Origin: Pseudomonas sp. 10-1B
Lineage (GTDB): Bacteria > Pseudomonadota > Gammaproteobacteria > Pseudomonadales > Pseudomonadaceae
Assembly: GCF_000935045.1 (NCBI RefSeq)
Contig: NZ_JYKS01000040.1
Coordinates: 78,747-142,746, forward strand
Direction: 5' to 3'
Length of the DNA stretch: 64,000 bases
Below are positions 8,539 to 16,054 of the stretch, in pieces. A program made the translations under genes and the position numbers. The stretch's first letter is position 1, and each line of letters starts with the position of its first letter. The notes beneath the pieces are model-generated. The model ran no database searches. It was not told where the DNA came from and was given only the letters and a program-made list of their open reading frames with translations.

Positions 8539-8880
8539 CTATGGGAGCTGGCCGAAGGCCTGGATCTCGATGCGGTAATCCGGCGCCGCCAGGGCAGCAC
8601 CGACACAGGCCCGCACCGGCGGCTGAGCGCCCACCCAGGCGTCATACACCTCATTCATCGCGGCAAACTCACCCATGTCGGCCAACCAGATCTGCACACG
8701 CGTCAGGTTGCCCTTGCCCGCGCCAACCTGCGCCAGCCACTGCTCCAGTTGCGCCAGCACGCAGCGGGTCTGCGCGGCGATATCGCCCGGTTGCAGCGCG
8801 ACAATGCCCGAGGTTTCGATGCGGCCATCCACCAGCACCATCTGGCTGGCCCGTGGGCCGGGGTTGATACGTTCGATCAT
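8539..8880 (-). CDS. RidA/YjgF-family protein
   Basis: A 113-residue protein of the YjgF/YER057c/UK114 (Rid) family. The family forms trimers, and RidA itself hydrolyses reactive imine/enamine intermediates. Seen: GRIETSGIVALQPGDIAAQTRCVLAQLEQWLAQVGA, the family's N-terminal half, and PPVRACVGAAL carrying the conserved Arg that binds the carboxylate in true deaminases. The start at 8880 has AAGGA 8 bases upstream. It ends an MFS-cupin-RidA operon on the minus strand. In a cluster with three FAD C-N oxidases, imine clearance is a natural inference, but subgroup membership (RidA versus Rid1-7) was not tested. Confidence 0.83.
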   Translation of the reverse strand: MIERINPGPRASQMVLVDGRIETSGIVALQPGDIAAQTRCVLAQLEQWLAQVGAGKGNLTRVQIWLADMGEFAAMNEVYDAWVGAQPPVRACVGAALAAPDYRIEIQAFGQLP

Positions 8881-8891
8881 CGACGGGTTCC

Positions 8892-9242
8892 TTAGAACAG
8901 CACGTAAGTCTTGCGCAGGGTTTCGCGGATGTCCCACACCCCTTCGCAGTTCTCCGGAAACAGCACCGCATCGCCAGCGCGCAGTTCCACCGGCTCGCCA
9001 CCGTCGGGGGTGAAGGTGCACCAGCCGCTGACGATATGGCTAAACTCACGGTTTTTCAGGTGGCGGCGGAACACGCCGGGGCTGCTTTCCCAGACGCCGA
9101 TGCTGGCGCCGACCGCTTGGTCGGTTTGGTCCTGGGCGGTGGCGGCCTGGGCGATGGGTAAACCGATCGGCAGGCGGGCAGGGGCCGGCTCGCCCAGTGG
9201 CGAGGCGGCGGCATTACGAACAACGGTAAGCACTTGGTTCAT
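8892..9242 (-). CDS. Cupin domain protein (DUF861/cupin_3 type)
   Basis: A 116-residue single-domain protein. The C-terminal two-thirds (EFSHIVSGWCTFTPDGGEPVELRAGDAVLFPENCEGVWDI) forms one conserved cupin barrel of the DUF861 type found in EutQ-like and many catabolic-operon proteins. The function is unknown; roles as small isomerases or metabolite-binding accessory proteins have been proposed for the family. It sits 11 bases from the MFS gene upstream and 11 bases from the RidA-family gene downstream, so all three are one transcription unit. The first 25 residues are low-complexity and may be disordered. Confidence 0.75.
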   Translation of the reverse strand: MNQVLTVVRNAAASPLGEPAPARLPIGLPIAQAATAQDQTDQAVGASIGVWESSPGVFRRHLKNREFSHIVSGWCTFTPDGGEPVELRAGDAVLFPENCEGVWDIRETLRKTYVLF

Positions 9243-9253
9243 CTCAGGTTCCT

Positions 9254-10633
9254 TCAGGCTTTACGAGCGACGGATTTCGTACGCGGGGATGCTGCGGGTG
9301 CTTGCCCGCCAAGGGCGGCGGCTTGCTGCAGGTCGAGCTTGCTGGTCTCGGGGGCCAGCCACCAGGACGTCAGCGCGCCGAACAGCGAGATCAGGGCGGC
9401 AGCGAACATGGTGTTGGCCACGCCATAGCTGGCCAGGGAAATCGGTACCAGGTAGGTGCCCACGGCCGCGCCGATGCGCGACAGCGAAGTAGCCAGGCCT
9501 ACCGCCGAGGCGCGGATTTCGGTGGGGAACAGTTCGTTGGGGTACACGTATTCCAGCACCTGGGCACCGCCGATCAGCACCGCGTAGGCGCCGAACAGCA
9601 CCAGCACGGTGGTCGGCGAGGCTTCGGGGAACACGCCCAGCAGCACCAGCGACAGGCCTGACCAGAGGAAGCTGTGGATCAGCATCTTGCGCCGGCCCAG
9701 GCGGTTGATCAGCAGGGTCGCCAGCAGGCAGCCAAGGGTGAACAGGAAAGTGATGGCGATCGAGCCGTAGGCGGCCCAGTCGCCGGTCAGCTTCAGCGCC
9801 TGCAGTACTTTGGGGGCGAAGGCGTAGATGGCGAACAGCGGTACGATCGCGCAGGTCCAGAACAGCGTGACGAAGGCCATGCGCTTGCCGTAGCCGGAGT
9901 GGAACAGCGACCACAGCGATACCTGTTTGCCGCTGCTTTGCTCGGGTAGGTCGGCAATCGAGTAATCGGCACCGTAGACCTTCTTGATCACTGCGTCGGC
10001 TTCCGCCGTGCGGCCTTTGCTCAGCAGCCAGCGCGGCGACTCCGGGGTACCGCTGCGGGCGATCAGGAACAGTGCGCCCGGCACCAGGGCACTGGCCAGC
10101 ACCCAGCGCCAGCCGTCGTCACCACCGACGCGCAGCAGCAGTTCGCCCACCACGTAGGCCACGGCAGCGCCGGCAAACCACATTAGCACCATCGCCGCCA
10201 GCAGCGGCCCGCGCTGTTTGCGGGGCAGGAATTCGGCCAGCAGCGAAGTGGCGATCGGGTAGTCGGCACCGACCGCGATGCCGATCAGCAGGCGCCAGGC
10301 GAACAGCGCCCAGGCCGACTCGACCCAGAACTGTGCCACCGAGAAACCGACGATGGCGATCAGGTCGACCAGGTACAGCACCTTGCGCCCGTACTTGTCG
10401 GTGAACCAGCCGCCAAGAAAGCCGCCGAGGAACACACCGATCAACGCCGAGGCGGCGATCAGGCCTTCCCAGAAAGCAGTCAATTGCAAGGCGTTGGTGA
10501 TCTGCAGCATGGCTACGCCGATGATGCTCAGCACATAGCCATCGAGGAACGGGCCGCCCGCGGAGTAGACGGTCAGCTTGCGGTGGAAGGCGTTAAGCGG
10601 AGCATCTTCGACAGAGCGCTTGGATGTGGTCAT
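9254..10633 (-). CDS. MFS transporter (sugar/organic-acid porter type)
   Basis: A 459-residue inner-membrane transporter with 12 predicted membrane segments. Motif A appears twice in related form (GGWFTDKYGRKVLY after segment 2; NRLGRRKM after segment 8), with PESPRWLLSKGR before the central loop, as in the sugar-porter/metabolite-H+ symporter groups. It is the promoter-proximal gene of the MFS-cupin-RidA operon, with AGAGGTAAG ahead of the ATG. It most likely imports the compound consumed by the surrounding oxidoreductases. The substrate is not deducible. Confidence 0.85.
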   Translation of the reverse strand: MTTSKRSVEDAPLNAFHRKLTVYSAGGPFLDGYVLSIIGVAMLQITNALQLTAFWEGLIAASALIGVFLGGFLGGWFTDKYGRKVLYLVDLIAIVGFSVAQFWVESAWALFAWRLLIGIAVGADYPIATSLLAEFLPRKQRGPLLAAMVLMWFAGAAVAYVVGELLLRVGGDDGWRWVLASALVPGALFLIARSGTPESPRWLLSKGRTAEADAVIKKVYGADYSIADLPEQSSGKQVSLWSLFHSGYGKRMAFVTLFWTCAIVPLFAIYAFAPKVLQALKLTGDWAAYGSIAITFLFTLGCLLATLLINRLGRRKMLIHSFLWSGLSLVLLGVFPEASPTTVLVLFGAYAVLIGGAQVLEYVYPNELFPTEIRASAVGLATSLSRIGAAVGTYLVPISLASYGVANTMFAAALISLFGALTSWWLAPETSKLDLQQAAALGGQAPAASPRTKSVARKA

Positions 10634-10930
10634 TCTACTTACCTCTTGTTGTTATTCACGCGTCAGCGCCGCGGCACTATGGCACTGGCTTTGCGGGGCT
10701 CCATATAACGGCTGGGACGAGTCATGGGATGCGCTGGCGCGGTGTGCCGAGGGCTTATGCAAGTTGTCCTGGGTGTTCTAGAGGGGAGGCCGGGGCTTTT
10801 CTATCGTGGGCTGGCGGGCGAGGTACGCATGTTTGCCTCGCTGGCCTCTTCGCGGGTGAAGCCACCCCCGCAGGGCTGCCGCAGCTTCGAAGATCCTCCA
10901 GAACAAACACAAGAATCCGGAACCTGACTC
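10634..10930. other. Divergent intergenic region between MFS operon and FAD oxidoreductase
   Basis: This 297-base gap separates the minus-strand MFS gene from the plus-strand oxidoreductase at 10931. It contains a strong sigma-54-type promoter (10681-10694) reading toward the oxidoreductase and a half REP (GCGGGTGAAGCCACCCCCGC near 10853). No convincing coding sequence was seen. Confidence 0.6.
10681..10694 (+). promoter_or_regulatory. Sigma-54 (RpoN) -24/-12 promoter
   Basis: GGCAC-TGGCT-TTGC, preceded by T, matches the TGGCAC-N5-TTGC consensus at every defined position with correct GG-to-GC spacing. It points at the FAD oxidoreductase at 10931 and predicts a 5' leader of about 225 bases. 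The required enhancer-binding activator is not evident in this cluster; SfnR at 14945 is the only such protein in the window. Confidence 0.6.
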
Positions 10931-12409
10931 ATGACCCGTCCCCCCTTGCAATCCCTCGACGGTGACCACTACGACGTGGTGGTCATCGGCGCCGGCGCGG
11001 TCGGCTGCGCCGCTGCCCGACAACTGGCGGCGCGCAACTTCCGCACCCTGCTGGTCGACCGTGGCGACATCGGTGCCGGCACCTCGTCGCGCTCCAGCCG
11101 CATGCTCTATTCAGGCCTGGGCTACCTGGCCGCGCGCTACCCGCTGTGGCAGATCCCATTTCGCCCGTTCGACATGTGGCAGCGCCTGCGCTACACCCGC
11201 GAGGTGATGCGCTGCCGTGCCGAGCTGGTCAAGGACATGCCCGATCACCTGACCCGGCATCGCTTCCACTATCCGTTTCGCAAGGGCGACCGCTACCCGC
11301 CGTGGCTGGTAGACATGGGTTTCCGCCTGGTCGAGGCGCTCGGCGGCTGGAAGGTGCCGTTGGCTTACCGTCGCCAGTCGCCTCGGCAGGCGGCCGATGA
11401 CAGCGCCATGGTCGCCGGCCTCGGCGGGCCGTTGCGTGGTGTGGGCGTGTTCGAGGAATACATGTATGCCTGGCCCGAGCGCATCTGCGTCGACACTGCG
11501 CTGGACGCACAATGGCGCGGCGCCACGGTGCGTACCTATACCCGTGTCAGCCACCTGCAGCGCAGCGAAGGCCAGTGGCGGCTGACCCTGGACGAGCAGG
11601 CCCCCGAAGCCCTCGGCCAGGCGCACGTAACTGCCAAGGTGGTGATCAACGCTGCCGGGCCCTGGGTCGACCGCGTGGCGGGTGCCGCCGATCGTGGCCC
11701 GCGGGTACTCGGCATCAAGGGTGTCAACGTCATGGTGCGGTTGCCCGAGGCCTACCGCGGTCAGGGCCTGGAGGCATTCTCCAGCAAGGGGGAACCGTAC
11801 TATGTGTTCCCCTGGCGCGAGTTTCACTTCATCGGCCCGACCGAGTCGCATTTCACCGACGACCCGGACACGGTGCGCGTCGAGGACGGCGAGATCGACT
11901 ACATCCTCGCCGAGGCCAACCAGCTGTTCCCCGGACTGCAGCTGACCCGTGACGACGTGCAGCATTGCTGGTGCGGCGTGCGCCCGACCTCTACCCTGGA
12001 CGGGCGCAGCAGCTACCTGCCGGTGCGTTTGAGCGAGGCGGCCGGCAAGCCGGACTTGCTGACCCTGACCGGCTCGACCATCATGCTCCATCGCCATGCG
12101 GCGCGGCTGATCGCGCGTGCTGTGGAGGTGCGACTGGGCAAGCGCGGCAAGGCGCCCAAGGGCATGATCGAGCGCGAGCGCATCGATCACGAGGACATTG
12201 CCCGTATCATTGGCCGCGAGCATGTGGTGAGGTTGGTGGACCTGGTGCGGCGGCGCTTGCCGTGTGGGCTGGACCCTGACCTGGGGCGCGAGCGGGTGGA
12301 GCAGTTGTCACAGTGTGCGGCCGCGGCAATGGGCTGGTCGGAGGCGCGGCGGCAGGAAGAGCTGAAACACTTCGAAGAGGACACTGCCCGGGTGTATCGG
12401 CAACTCTAG
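10931..12409 (+). CDS. FAD-dependent oxidoreductase, glycerol-3-phosphate dehydrogenase-like
   Basis: A 492-residue flavoprotein. The N-terminal dinucleotide fold (VVVIGAGAVGCAAARQLAA, residues 17-35; VDRGDIGAGTSSRSSRML) and VVINAAGPWVDRVAG place it in the DAO superfamily near GlpD/GlpA, and the C-terminal part (about 390-490, ending in EELKHFEEDT) resembles the DAO_C domain of those enzymes. GlpD-like enzymes oxidise a hydroxyl next to a phosphorylated or polar group and pass electrons to quinone. It is monocistronic as far as visible and preceded by a sigma-54-type promoter. The substrate is unlikely to be simple glycerol-3-phosphate because no glp genes are near; that is inference. Confidence 0.8.
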   Translation: MTRPPLQSLDGDHYDVVVIGAGAVGCAAARQLAARNFRTLLVDRGDIGAGTSSRSSRMLYSGLGYLAARYPLWQIPFRPFDMWQRLRYTREVMRCRAELVKDMPDHLTRHRFHYPFRKGDRYPPWLVDMGFRLVEALGGWKVPLAYRRQSPRQAADDSAMVAGLGGPLRGVGVFEEYMYAWPERICVDTALDAQWRGATVRTYTRVSHLQRSEGQWRLTLDEQAPEALGQAHVTAKVVINAAGPWVDRVAGAADRGPRVLGIKGVNVMVRLPEAYRGQGLEAFSSKGEPYYVFPWREFHFIGPTESHFTDDPDTVRVEDGEIDYILAEANQLFPGLQLTRDDVQHCWCGVRPTSTLDGRSSYLPVRLSEAAGKPDLLTLTGSTIMLHRHAARLIARAVEVRLGKRGKAPKGMIERERIDHEDIARIIGREHVVRLVDLVRRRLPCGLDPDLGRERVEQLSQCAAAAMGWSEARRQEELKHFEEDTARVYRQL

Positions 12410-12417
12410 AACTACTG

Positions 12418-12471
12418 GCTTGCCCGCGAAGCAGGCGCCGGCACCGGCTTCGCCGGTGTTCGCGGGCAAGC
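12418..12471. repeat. REP inverted repeat / likely bidirectional terminator
   Basis: GCTTGCCCGCGAA (12418-12430) pairs with TTCGCGGGCAAGC (12459-12471), enclosing an inner stem ACCGGCTTCGCCGGT. It lies between the convergent 3' ends of the oxidoreductase and the reductase-like gene. Confidence 0.75.
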
Positions 12472-12542
12472 CCGCCGCTACAAGGGCCTGCTAAACCAGT
12501 GAGTCAGAGTTTGTGCAATGACAGCGGGCTACCGGGAGAGTG

Positions 12543-13325
12543 CTACCGGTCAGGCAACGTTGCCCGGGTCAGCAAGGCATCCAGCACCACTTCACAAGCC
12601 GCCCCCCAGGTGGCACTCACCGGTTGATGCATCAACACCGCCAGCCCATCGGCGGTAAACGTGCCCGGGGTGGCAATGGCCTGCCCCAGGGCCTTGAGCG
12701 TGTATTCCGGCTGCTGTCCGGCGCTGGCCACGCAGTCCTGTAGATTGCCCAGCACCAGCGCACGTGCTTCTGCCGCCGGCAGGCCTTTGTCCATCAGCCA
12801 TTGCTGCAGGTCGTGCAGCAGGAAGTAGAACCAGCCGTTCATGCACGCTGCCACCGTGGCCAGTTCGAACTCAGGTTCGCCCTGCAGGACCACCAGCTTA
12901 CCCAGCGGCCCAAGGTACTGTTTAGCCAGCGCATCGGGCGGGCAGACCACCACCGTGGATTGGTTGTATTGCGCAGCGTACGACAGCATCGCGCGCACGC
13001 AGAGGGCGCCGGGGAAGGCGCTCGCCAGTTGGCCAAGGCTGATCCCAGCGGCCAGCGATACCAGGCGCTGGCCGGGGCGCAGGCGTACTTCGTCTGCCAG
13101 TTCGCCCAGCGAGTGCGGGCGTACGCCGAGAATCACCAGTTCGGCCTGATCGGCCACCGCCTGGTTGCTCGCCAGTACTTCGCAACCCTGCTCATGGGCC
13201 AGCATGGCGGCCCGTTGCGCATTGCGCGGTGAAAGCAGGATGGGGCCATCGAAACCACTGCGGCGCAGGCCGATGACCACTTTTTCGGTCAGCTCGCCCA
13301 CCCCGAGAATACCCAGGCTATGCAT
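12543..13325 (-). CDS. Pyrroline-5-carboxylate reductase-like protein (divergent)
   Basis: A 260-residue protein with a ProC-like layout: N-terminal Rossmann region (LGILGVGELTEKVVIGLRRSG), VILGVRPHSLGEL where ProC has its V(K)P motif, and VSLAAGISLGQL, then a helical C-terminal domain. Two key ProC signatures are altered: the glycine motif lacks the usual GxGxMA form, and the C-terminal SGSGPAY substrate motif is replaced by AACMNGWFYFLLHDL. Imine reduction (NAD(P)H-dependent) is therefore possible but not assured, and the substrate is probably not pyrroline-5-carboxylate. AAGGAGG lies just ahead of the start. It follows the oxidase at 13338 by 12 bases, so the two should act in sequence. 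Confidence 0.65.
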   Translation of the reverse strand: MHSLGILGVGELTEKVVIGLRRSGFDGPILLSPRNAQRAAMLAHEQGCEVLASNQAVADQAELVILGVRPHSLGELADEVRLRPGQRLVSLAAGISLGQLASAFPGALCVRAMLSYAAQYNQSTVVVCPPDALAKQYLGPLGKLVVLQGEPEFELATVAACMNGWFYFLLHDLQQWLMDKGLPAAEARALVLGNLQDCVASAGQQPEYTLKALGQAIATPGTFTADGLAVLMHQPVSATWGAACEVVLDALLTRATLPDR

Positions 13326-13337
13326 GTTGCCTCCTTG

Positions 13338-14657
13338 TCAGCTTTCCAGGCCGGCGCGGCGCTGGCCCCAGTGCAGGTTGAGGTTGACGCCCACGCTCAG
13401 CAGTGGCTCTGGCGGGTTGCGGTTGGGGCCGGCCGAACCGAGCAGGAAGTCGATCAGTTCGTCGCGCTCACCGCTCAGCCAGTCGGCCAGCAAGGTGCCG
13501 GTGGCGGTGCCACGGGTTATGCCCAGGCCATTGCAGCACAGTGCCGCATGCACGTTGGGGGCGAGGGTGCCGAAGTGCGAGAGGTGGTTGCGTGACAGGC
13601 ACATCGAGCCACCCCAGGTGTACTCGAACGGCAGGCCCGAGAGCATCGGAAAGCGCCGCTCGAACGATTCACGGTGTTGGCGCCCGGCGCGGGCAATGTG
13701 GCGTGGGTTGGCGCGGCCGTCGGCATTGAAGCTGAAGCTGTTGCGCACCAGCAGGCGCTGGTCCGGGGTACGGCGCAGGGTGCTGCCGAACGGATCGGCG
13801 GGGATGATGCCCCACGTGCTCTTGCCGCCCAGGCGCGCCTGTTCTTCCTCGGTCAGCGGGCGGGTCATGCTGGCGTAGGTGAAAATCGGCAGCAAACGGC
13901 CGGGCAGGAAGCCGAAGTGCGAGGCGAAGGCGTTGTTGGTCAGCAGCAACTGGTCGCCGATGATCTCGCCATTGGCATGCTTGAGGGTGATACGCCGGCC
14001 CTGCTCGATATGGGTGATGGTGGTGCGTTCGTGCAGGGTCACGTTGGTCGGCAGGCTTTCGGCCAGGCCCTTGGCCAGGGCGGCCGGTTGCAGCAACTGG
14101 GTGCCCGGGGTGTACAGCGCCTTGCGATAGAACGCGGTGCCGAAGTGCTCGGGCAGGTCGCGGGCGTCGATCATCTGGTAGGGCTGGCCGAGTTTTTCCA
14201 GGCCGCTGCGGTAGGCTTCGAGCACGGCCAGGCCCTTGTCTTCGACTGCCGCCTGGTACTTGCCGTCCGGGCGGATCTGGCAGTCGATGCCGTGCTGGTT
14301 GATCAGCCCGCGCAGGATCGCCTGCGCGCGCAGGTTGAGCTTGAGGTTCATCCGCGCGGTGGGCAGGTCACCGATGTAGTCGGCGGCACCGATGTCGTGG
14401 GGCAGGTCGATGGCAAAGCCGGAGTTGCGCCCCGAGGCGCCGAAGCCGACTTCCTGGGCATCGACCAGGATCACCTCGTCGTCAGGGTGGTGCAGCGCCA
14501 GTTGCCGCGCGGCGGCCAGGCCGGTGAAGCCCGCGCCGAGCACCACCCAGCGCGCCTCGCTCCGCCCCCGGTGCGCAGCGCGTGGCTGGCGCTTGGGGCT
14601 GAGGTGGAACCAGCCGCAACCGTTGTCGTCCGCGGGGGTAGAGGTGTTTCTGTACAT
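13338..14657 (-). CDS. FAD-dependent oxidoreductase, PuuB/DadA-like
   Basis: A 439-residue DAO-family flavoprotein. Seen: WVVLGAGFTGLAAARQL (residues 37-53), VDAQEVGFGASGRNSGFAIDLPH (about 65-90; the GASGRN FAD motif) and a C-terminal LCCNGLGITRGTATG FAD motif. The overall form resembles gamma-glutamylputrescine oxidase and related amine oxidases. The first 30 residues are extra and poorly conserved in character. It is cotranscribed with the ProC-like gene 12 bases downstream, suggesting oxidation to an imine and then its handling by the reductase-like partner. It is the third C-N oxidase-type flavoprotein in about 9 kb. Confidence 0.8.
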   Translation of the reverse strand: MYRNTSTPADDNGCGWFHLSPKRQPRAAHRGRSEARWVVLGAGFTGLAAARQLALHHPDDEVILVDAQEVGFGASGRNSGFAIDLPHDIGAADYIGDLPTARMNLKLNLRAQAILRGLINQHGIDCQIRPDGKYQAAVEDKGLAVLEAYRSGLEKLGQPYQMIDARDLPEHFGTAFYRKALYTPGTQLLQPAALAKGLAESLPTNVTLHERTTITHIEQGRRITLKHANGEIIGDQLLLTNNAFASHFGFLPGRLLPIFTYASMTRPLTEEEQARLGGKSTWGIIPADPFGSTLRRTPDQRLLVRNSFSFNADGRANPRHIARAGRQHRESFERRFPMLSGLPFEYTWGGSMCLSRNHLSHFGTLAPNVHAALCCNGLGITRGTATGTLLADWLSGERDELIDFLLGSAGPNRNPPEPLLSVGVNLNLHWGQRRAGLES

Positions 14658-14894
14658 GGGATTTTATCCGTGTTGTTTTCTCCACTATGGCATTGGGGGA
14701 CGTGCGGGGACTATGACGGGAGGGACGGGGAATGGGATGTTCGGGCTGGGGGCATTGAGCGGGGCGAGCTGGGGGGCATCGGGCTGATGGGCCAATCGTC
14801 GGCAAGCCTCGCAGGGATCGCATCAGGGCTGATAGGTGTTTGCCACAAGATATGCAGCGCCTGTGGCGAGCACCTGGCAACCCTGATGCCATCC

Positions 14895-14933
14895 CTGTGG
14901 GAGCGGGCAAGCCCGCGAAGAGGCCGGTACCGG
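14895..14933. repeat. Single REP element
   Basis: CTGTGGGAGCGGGCAAGCCCGCGAAGAGGCCGGTACCGG contains the GCGGGCAAGCCCGC core stem. It lies just beyond the 3' end of sfnR. Confidence 0.7.
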
Positions 14934-14944
14934 CAATACAACCC

Positions 14945-16045
14945 TCAGATCGACAACCGCACCACACGGTTATCCAATGCCGGCTGTTGCTGCCCGCGCC
15001 GCTTGTTCACCACCAACTCCCCGATCGCAATCAGCCGTGTGCGTGTGATGTTGCGCGACAACCCCAGCAACTGCGCGGTATGCACCTGGTTGTAGTGGCA
15101 AAACCGATAGGCCGACCGCAGCAGGGCATTTTCCACTTTCTCGTAAAGGTCTTCCGACTGTTCCTCGTACAAACGGCTGAACGCCCGCTGCAGCAGGTCC
15201 TCCACGCCATTGCCTGCCGGCTCTTCCTCTTGCCGCTCGATGCGCAGGTTGGACAAACGCAGGTCCTGCGCCTGAATCGTGCCGTCGCCGCAGGTCAGCA
15301 AACTGTGGTGAATCACGTTTTCCAGTTCGCGGATATTGCCTGGCCAGCTGTACTCCACCAGCTTGGCCTGGGCCTTGGGGCTAAGTTCCACCGGCCCGTA
15401 GCCCAGCCGGTCGCTGTAGCTGCGGATGAAATGCCTAGCCAGTGGCAGGATGTCACCCGGGCGCTCGCGCAGCGGGTGCAACTGCAGGGTCACCACGTTC
15501 AGCCGGTAGTACAAGTCTTCACGGAAGTGCCCGGCGTTGATGGCCTTTTCCAGCTGCACGTTGGTCGCCGCCAGTACCCGCACGTTGATCGGGATGCTCT
15601 TGCGCGACCCGAGCCGCACCACCTCGCGCTCTTGCAGCACACGCAGCAGCTTGACTTGGATCGGCAACGGCAGGTCGCCGATTTCGTCAAGGAACAGCGT
15701 GCCGCCGTTGGCTTCTTCGAACCAGCCGGCCTTGGCCGCCAGGGCGCCGGTGAAGGCGCCTTTTTCATGGCCGAACAGTTCGGCTTCGACCAGCGACTCG
15801 GAGAACGCGCCACAGTTGACCGCGACGAATGGGCCGTTGCGCCGGCCGCTGAGGTTGTGGATGTGGCGTGCGACCAGCTCCTTGCCCGTGCCGGTTTCGC
15901 CGATGATCAGGACGCTGGCCTCGCTGGGGGCGACCTGTTGCAGGTGGGCGAGCAGCGCCTGCGACCTGGGGTCTTCGAAGACCTGTGCGGTCGCCCTGAT
16001 CGAGGTAGCCAGTGTCGGTGACGGGGGGAGGGTCAGCAGTTGCAT
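14945..16045 (-). CDS. sfnR: Sigma-54-dependent activator SfnR
   Basis: A 366-residue enhancer-binding protein made of a AAA+ domain and a Fis-type helix-turn-helix, with no N-terminal sensory domain. Seen: Walker A GETGTGKE (residues 49-56), sigma-54-contacting GAFTGA (96-101), Walker B GGTLFLDEIGDLP (about 113-125), and a C-terminal helix-turn-helix (about 320-345; NQVHTAQLLGLSRNITRTRL). SfnR of P. putida DS1 activates dimethylsulfone-use genes under sulfate limitation. The ATG at 16045 has TGAGGA 7 bases upstream and is chosen over a TTG two codons earlier. It is the last gene of sfnE-sfnC-sfnR, in the order of the described sfnECR cluster. Confidence 0.85.
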   Translation of the reverse strand: MQLLTLPPSPTLATSIRATAQVFEDPRSQALLAHLQQVAPSEASVLIIGETGTGKELVARHIHNLSGRRNGPFVAVNCGAFSESLVEAELFGHEKGAFTGALAAKAGWFEEANGGTLFLDEIGDLPLPIQVKLLRVLQEREVVRLGSRKSIPINVRVLAATNVQLEKAINAGHFREDLYYRLNVVTLQLHPLRERPGDILPLARHFIRSYSDRLGYGPVELSPKAQAKLVEYSWPGNIRELENVIHHSLLTCGDGTIQAQDLRLSNLRIERQEEEPAGNGVEDLLQRAFSRLYEEQSEDLYEKVENALLRSAYRFCHYNQVHTAQLLGLSRNITRTRLIAIGELVVNKRRGQQQPALDNRVVRLSI

Positions 16046-16054
16046 GGGCAATCC

